The notes beneath the pieces were generated by a model. It made no database searches, was not told the DNA's origin, and saw only the letters and a program-made list of their open reading frames with translations. Positions 5,811-8,895 of a stretch of 8,895 nucleotides of DNA are shown here, piece by piece. Both the position numbers and the translations under genes were made by a program. Source of the DNA: Negativicutes bacterium UBA1444 (GTDB lineage: Bacteria > Bacillota > Negativicutes > UBA1444); assembly GCA_002329525.1 (NCBI GenBank), contig DCTI01000219.1, positions 1 through 8,895 on the forward strand, read 5' to 3'. How positions within the stretch are numbered: position 1 is the first letter of the stretch; every line of letters starts with the position of its first letter.

Positions 5811-6152
5811 ATGACCTTACGGGAAATGGCGGCGGCCCTGGAACTTACGATTGTGTCGGATACGGCGGCTTTGGATCAGCCGCTCGCCGGCGGCTATGTT
5901 TCGGACCTGCTCAGCCATGTCATGGGCCAGGCCAAGGCCGGCCAAGTCTGGGTTACCATGCAGGGGCACCAGAATATTGTAGCGGTCGCCTCTCTGGTGG
6001 GACTCGGCGCAGTGATCGTGACCAGTGGCGTCGAGCCGGAGGAGCAGACCGTCAACAAGGCCATCGAACAGGAAGTGGCCCTGTGCATGACAAAACTGCC
6101 AACCTATGAAGTGGCCGGTCGCCTTTATCAGCTGGATACTGCGGGAAAATGA
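5811..6152 (+). CDS. DRTGG-domain protein, second copy
   Basis: A 113-residue protein consisting of one DRTGG-like domain: LDQPLAGGYVSDLLSHVM, then GQVWVTMQGHQNIVAVASL, an AVIVTSG strand and TKLPTYEVAGRLYQL at the end. It keeps the Gly-Gly that the first copy (3598-3969) lacks at the equivalent place and is clearly diverged from it, so an old duplication. The start is ATG 5811, using CGAGGGTGAG (5794-5803) as ribosome site; a GTG at 5799 sits inside that site. Its stop TGA (6150-6152) overlaps the ATG of the PHP gene in an ATGA junction, implying coupled translation. The ligand is unknown; a regulatory nucleotide or metabolite is a reasonable guess from the fold only. Confidence 0.87.
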   Translation: MTLREMAAALELTIVSDTAALDQPLAGGYVSDLLSHVMGQAKAGQVWVTMQGHQNIVAVASLVGLGAVIVTSGVEPEEQTVNKAIEQEVALCMTKLPTYEVAGRLYQLDTAGK

Positions 6153-6898
6153 TGCGTTGGTTCCGGGCGGACCTGCATGTGCACACGGTGTTGTCACCGT
6201 GCGCGGCGGTGGAAATGACCCCCCGGAACATCATCCGGCATGCGCAAGCCGCCGGGATCGATATCGTGGCGATCACCGACCATAACGCCGGCGACAATGT
6301 GGCTGCCGCCCTGCGGGCTGCCGCCGGCACGGGCGTTGCCGTACTGCCGGGCATGGAACTGCAGACCCGTGAGGAAGTGCACCTGCTGGCGCTGTTCGGC
6401 AAAATGCGGGATTTTATGAAGTGGTGCGGGTTTGTGGCGCCGCACCGCAGCCCGCTGCTCAATGACGAAGCCCGTTTCGGCCCGCAGTTCGTTGTGGATG
6501 AAACGGACGAACTGATCCGGATTGAGGAAACCATGCTGCTGGCCTCGACGGACCTGAGTCTGGACGAGGCGGTGGCGCAGATCAACGAATGGGGCGGGGT
6601 GGCGATTGCGGCCCATGTCGACCGGCCGATGTTCAGCTGCCTGACCCAGCTCGGGTTCATTCCGCCGGATCTGGGATTGGCTGCCGTGGAAGTATCCCGT
6701 AATACGAAACCGGGGACGGCCCGGGAAAAATATCCCCGGATCGGCCGCTTGCCGATCGTGAGCTCTTCGGATGCCCACACTATCGATGACTTTATTTCCG
6801 GTCCCAAAACGATGTTCCTCGCGGAGACGCCGACCCTCGCCGAGTTGCGGCAGGCCCTGACCGGCGAAGGAGGCAGGCGCTTTCGCGATCCAGCATAA
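6149..6898 (+). CDS. PHP-domain metal-dependent phosphoesterase
   Basis: A 249-residue PHP-family (TIM-barrel-like) protein. The metal-binding motifs occur in the expected order: DLHVHT (D8, H10, H12), TDHN (D44, H45), E70 in GMELQT, H78 in EVHLLALF, H156 in AAHVDRP and SSSDAHT (D208, H210). That set suits a two- or three-metal phosphoesterase acting on a small phosphorylated molecule or a nucleotide, not a DNA polymerase exonuclease. About 50 residues between 90 and 140 form an insert that could contribute to substrate recognition. It starts at ATG 6149, overlapping the stop of the DRTGG gene by four bases; ATG 6152 is the other choice. Its place inside the operon, after the sensor genes, suggests that it removes a phosphate made or sensed by its neighbours. 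Substrate is unknown. Confidence 0.88.
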   Translation: MMRWFRADLHVHTVLSPCAAVEMTPRNIIRHAQAAGIDIVAITDHNAGDNVAAALRAAAGTGVAVLPGMELQTREEVHLLALFGKMRDFMKWCGFVAPHRSPLLNDEARFGPQFVVDETDELIRIEETMLLASTDLSLDEAVAQINEWGGVAIAAHVDRPMFSCLTQLGFIPPDLGLAAVEVSRNTKPGTAREKYPRIGRLPIVSSSDAHTIDDFISGPKTMFLAETPTLAELRQALTGEGGRRFRDPA

Positions 6899-6927
6899 TC
6901 GGAACATAGAACCAAGGAGGATGAAGA

Positions 6928-7425
6928 ATGGAAACCAAAGAAACCCAAGGCTGCTGCTGCGGAGGCGGCAAAGACCGGTTCGCCAAGGTCGATGCGATAC
7001 TGGAACGCTTTGCGGGCGTGAAAGGCGCGTTGATCCCGGTTCTCCAGGAAGCGCAGAATGCGTACGGCTTTCTGCCCAAGGACATCATCGGGCGGATCGC
7101 GGAGACTCTCAAGATCCCGGTCAGTCAGGTCTACGGCGTGGTGACGTTCTACGCGCAATTTCACCTGAATCCCCGGGGGCGGAACATTATCCGGGTTTGC
7201 CAGGGAACGGCCTGTCATGTCCGGGGCGCCAAAAATGTCCTGAAGGCGCTGGAAGACGAACTTCACATCACGCCGGGACAAACGACCACGGATGAGCGTT
7301 TCACACTGGAAACGGTGGCCTGTCTGGGCGCCTGCGGGCTGGCGCCGGTCATGATGGTCAACGACGACACCCACGGCCGGTTGACTCCCGAGACGGTCTG
7401 CAAGATTTTGGACCGGTACCAGTGA
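6928..7425 (+). CDS. NuoE/HydC-like [2Fe-2S] subunit of an NAD-linked [FeFe] hydrogenase
   Basis: A 165-residue thioredoxin-like [2Fe-2S] protein of the NuoE family. The cluster ligands are C91 and C96 (VCQGTACHVRGA) and C132 and C136 (CLGACGLAP). The helical N-terminal part includes the family's LQEAQNAYGFLP (39-50) and VYGVVTFYAQF. In this context it is best read as the small subunit (HydC) of a trimeric or tetrameric electron-confurcating hydrogenase, passing electrons between the NADH-binding subunit and the catalytic subunit. An unusual N-terminal GCCCGGG (8-14) has three adjacent cysteines. Translation starts at ATG 6928 with a strong AAGGAGG site eight or so bases upstream. A 29-base gap separates it from the PHP gene. 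A housekeeping complex I NuoE is less likely, because no nuo genes follow. Confidence 0.92.
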   Translation: METKETQGCCCGGGKDRFAKVDAILERFAGVKGALIPVLQEAQNAYGFLPKDIIGRIAETLKIPVSQVYGVVTFYAQFHLNPRGRNIIRVCQGTACHVRGAKNVLKALEDELHITPGQTTTDERFTLETVACLGACGLAPVMMVNDDTHGRLTPETVCKILDRYQ

Positions 7426-7437
7426 TTTCACGATAAC

Positions 7438-7992
7438 ATGCACGAACTCTCGCTGCATGTTCTGGATCTCGTCGAAAATTCCACCGGCGCCGGCGCCGAA
7501 CAGGTGACGGTCACGGTGGAGGAAGACGCCGGCCGGGACGAATTGCGCATCCGCATCGAAGACAACGGGCGGGGCATGGATGCCGAAATGGTTGCCAGGG
7601 TCACCGATCCGTTCGTCACGACCCGCACCACCCGCAAAGTGGGACTGGGGCTGCCGCTGATGGACATGACGACCCGCCTGTGCGACGGGCACTTGCGGAT
7701 CAGCTCGGCCGTCGGCCGGGGGACCACGGTGGATGCCGTCTGGCGCCTGAGCCATCTGGACCGGCCACCCTTGGGAAACATGGCGGCCACATTGAAGACT
7801 ATCCTGGTCATGAATCCCGAGTTGCATTTCCGATCCCGCCATACGGTCGGCGAACGCTCTTTTTTGTTGGACTCCGAAGAAATCCACCTGGCGTTGGGGG
7901 ACCTGCCGCTGACGCAGCCGGCGGTTCTGGAGTGGCTTGATGGATATTTGAAGGATAACCTGAGTATTTTATACGGAGGGAAGCAAGCATGA
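7438..7992 (+). CDS. Lone histidine-kinase-type ATPase (HATPase_c) in hydrogenase operon
   Basis: A 184-residue soluble protein whose first ~100 residues form a GHKL ATPase domain: N box LDLVENS (9-15), G1 box DNGRGMD (42-48), F box DPFVTT (57-62), G2 VGLGLPLM (68-75) and GRGTTV (93-98). There is no dimerisation/phospho-acceptor domain, sensor or membrane segment, so it is not a complete histidine kinase. The final ~75 residues are a distinct tail, with LDSEEIHLALGDLPLTQP as its best-defined part. It lies between two hydrogenase electron-transfer genes, only 12 bases after the NuoE-like stop, with no visible Shine-Dalgarno, so its translation probably depends on the upstream gene. Its end overlaps the next gene by four bases (ATGA). 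Similar ATPases are found in other HydABC-type operons; the target is unknown. Confidence 0.88.
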   Translation: MHELSLHVLDLVENSTGAGAEQVTVTVEEDAGRDELRIRIEDNGRGMDAEMVARVTDPFVTTRTTRKVGLGLPLMDMTTRLCDGHLRISSAVGRGTTVDAVWRLSHLDRPPLGNMAATLKTILVMNPELHFRSRHTVGERSFLLDSEEIHLALGDLPLTQPAVLEWLDGYLKDNLSILYGGKQA

Positions 7993-8354
7993 AAACGGTG
8001 GAAGACCTCAAACGGTTGCGCGAACAGTTACAGACCGACAACCGGATTCGCCATGCTGCGGGAACGCAGATCATTGTCGGCATGGGGACCTGCGGGATTG
8101 CGGCCGGCGCCCGCGAAGTGCTGGCGGCGATTCTTGACGAGATCGCCAAGCACAACATTCAGGATGTCAATGTGACCCAGACCGGCTGTATCGGCATGTG
8201 CGAACAGGAAGTACTGGTCGATGTCGTGAAGACCGGCCAGCCGCGCATCAGCTACGGCAAGGTGACGCCCGATTTTATTCCGACCTTGATCGCCGAGCAT
8301 GTCGTCAATGGCCGGATCGTGGAAGACCGTGTCATTGGCAAGATTACGAAGTAG
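7989..8354 (+). CDS. HndB-like thioredoxin-fold [2Fe-2S] protein
   Basis: A 121-residue protein resembling subunit B of NADP-reducing hydrogenase (HndB) and other thioredoxin-like [2Fe-2S] ferredoxins. Recognisable parts are VGMGTCGIAAGA (30-41, C35), TQTGCIGMCEQE (C67, C71) and HVVNGRIVEDRVIG at the C-terminus. Only three cysteines occur, where NuoE-type proteins use four; the first ligand position is Gly. I recall HndB relatives sharing this pattern, but a fourth non-Cys ligand or no cluster at all are both possible. It starts at ATG 7989 with GGAGGG (7976-7981) upstream and overlaps the ATPase gene by four bases. It likely hands electrons within the multimeric hydrogenase or serves assembly. 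Confidence 0.9.
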   Translation: MKTVEDLKRLREQLQTDNRIRHAAGTQIIVGMGTCGIAAGAREVLAAILDEIAKHNIQDVNVTQTGCIGMCEQEVLVDVVKTGQPRISYGKVTPDFIPTLIAEHVVNGRIVEDRVIGKITK

Positions 8355-8387
8355 TCGAATACAGACTGCGGGAGGGAATTGAGGAAC

Positions 8388-8895
8388 ATGAAACATATCA
8401 GATCACATGTGCTCGTCTGCGGCGGCACGGGGTGCGCTTCGTCCGGTTCCAATAAAGTGATGGAGCTGCTGAAACAGGAACTGGAGCAAAAGGGCCTCGC
8501 GTCGGAAGTCAAGGTCGTGGAGACCGGCTGCCATGGTTTCTGTGAAATGGGCCCGATCATGATCATTTACCCGGAAGGCACTTTCTACTGCCGGGTGCAA
8601 CCGGAAGATGTGCCGGAGATCGTCGACGTCCACCTTTACAAGGGCCGGATCGTCAACCGCCTGTTGTACCGCGAACCGATCTCCCATGAAATGATCCCGA
8701 ATTTTGAACACATGCAGTTTTACAAGAAACAGAAGCGCCGGATTCTGACAAATTGCGGCCATATCAATCCGGAAATCATTGAGGAGTATATTGCGGTCGG
8801 TGGTTATGCCGCCGTGGGCAAGGCACTTACGGAAATGAAGCCGGAAGAAGTTATCGACGAAGTAAAAAAATCCGGTCTGCGGGGACGCGGCGGCG
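8388..8895 (+). CDS. NuoF/HydB-like NADH-binding subunit of [FeFe] hydrogenase, N-terminal part
   Basis: The frame is open from ATG 8388 to the right edge, giving 169 complete codons of a protein that should be near 600 residues. The visible part is the N-terminal thioredoxin-like [2Fe-2S] domain with C11, C16 (VCGGTGCASSGS), C50 and C54 (TGCHGFCEMGP), a linker with LYREPI, and then a RRILTNCGHINPEIIEEY segment that leads to KSGLRGRGG, the start of the FMN/NADH-binding NuoF core. The extra N-terminal [2Fe-2S] domain separates HydB/HndC-type subunits from plain NuoF. The FMN site, the NuoF 4Fe-4S cluster and any C-terminal ferredoxin lie beyond the window. Ribosome site is GAGG at 8381-8384 or GGAGGG at 8371; an in-frame TTG at 8379 is less likely. 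The catalytic HydA gene is expected next. Confidence 0.93.
   Translation, partial: MKHIRSHVLVCGGTGCASSGSNKVMELLKQELEQKGLASEVKVVETGCHGFCEMGPIMIIYPEGTFYCRVQPEDVPEIVDVHLYKGRIVNRLLYREPISHEMIPNFEHMQFYKKQKRRILTNCGHINPEIIEEYIAVGGYAAVGKALTEMKPEEVIDEVKKSGLRGRGG

Noticed and set aside
6052..7887. 611-codon minus-strand frame opposite the PHP, NuoE-like and ATPase genes
   Set aside because: Antisense to three genes with intact catalytic or ligand motifs; no domain visible in its translation.
6928..8895. Respiratory complex I (nuoE-nuoF) operon
   Set aside because: HndB-like and lone ATPase genes lie between the NuoE and NuoF homologues, the NuoF homologue has an extra N-terminal [2Fe-2S] domain, and a HydS-like gene lies upstream; this is the hydrogenase arrangement.

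Overview
The window looks like a piece of chromosome from an anaerobic, fairly GC-rich member of the Bacillota. The clues are strong purine-rich Shine-Dalgarno sites, TTG and GTG starts, Firmicutes-type promoter elements and a hydrogenase locus of the kind found in fermentative or syntrophic clostridia and Negativicutes. A WaaL/Wzy-like O-antigen ligase next to folC would suit a diderm group such as the Negativicutes. That placement is inference; no rRNA or marker gene confirms it.

Layout, all genes on the + strand: (1) 1-77, the tail of an unidentified gene. (2) 78-538, an intergenic stretch rich in direct and inverted repeats, ending in a GC hairpin beside the folC ribosome binding site. 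(3) 539-1825, folC. (4) 1826-2061, a spacer with a large palindromic element and a plausible promoter. (5) 2062-3411, a polytopic O-antigen ligase/polymerase-family membrane protein. (6) 3412-3597, a regulatory region with a promoter-like extended -10, a terminator-like hairpin and a good match to a Rex (NADH/NAD+ sensor) operator. (7) 3598 to the window end, a tightly packed operon of eight genes.

The operon reads: DRTGG-domain protein, RsbW-like ATPase, HydS-like sensory [FeFe]-hydrogenase homologue, second DRTGG-domain protein, PHP-domain phosphoesterase, NuoE/HydC-like [2Fe-2S] subunit, lone histidine-kinase-type ATPase, HndB-like [2Fe-2S] protein, and the start of a NuoF/HydB-like NADH-binding subunit that runs off the end. 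(Counting the truncated last gene, nine reading frames.) The second half is the electron-input arm of a multimeric NAD(P)-linked, probably electron-confurcating, [FeFe] hydrogenase; its catalytic HydA subunit is expected just downstream but is not in the window.

The most interesting part is the first half. A hydrogenase-like protein that keeps all H-cluster ligands but has Ala in place of the proton-transfer Cys is packed with two DRTGG paralogues, two orphan GHKL ATPases and a PHP phosphoesterase, with no recognisable response regulator, sigma factor or anti-sigma antagonist. I infer that this is a H2/redox-sensing signalling module that tunes the adjacent NAD-linked hydrogenase, with a Rex-type site adding transcriptional control by the NADH/NAD+ ratio. 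Individual families are known; the joint function is not established by the sequence.
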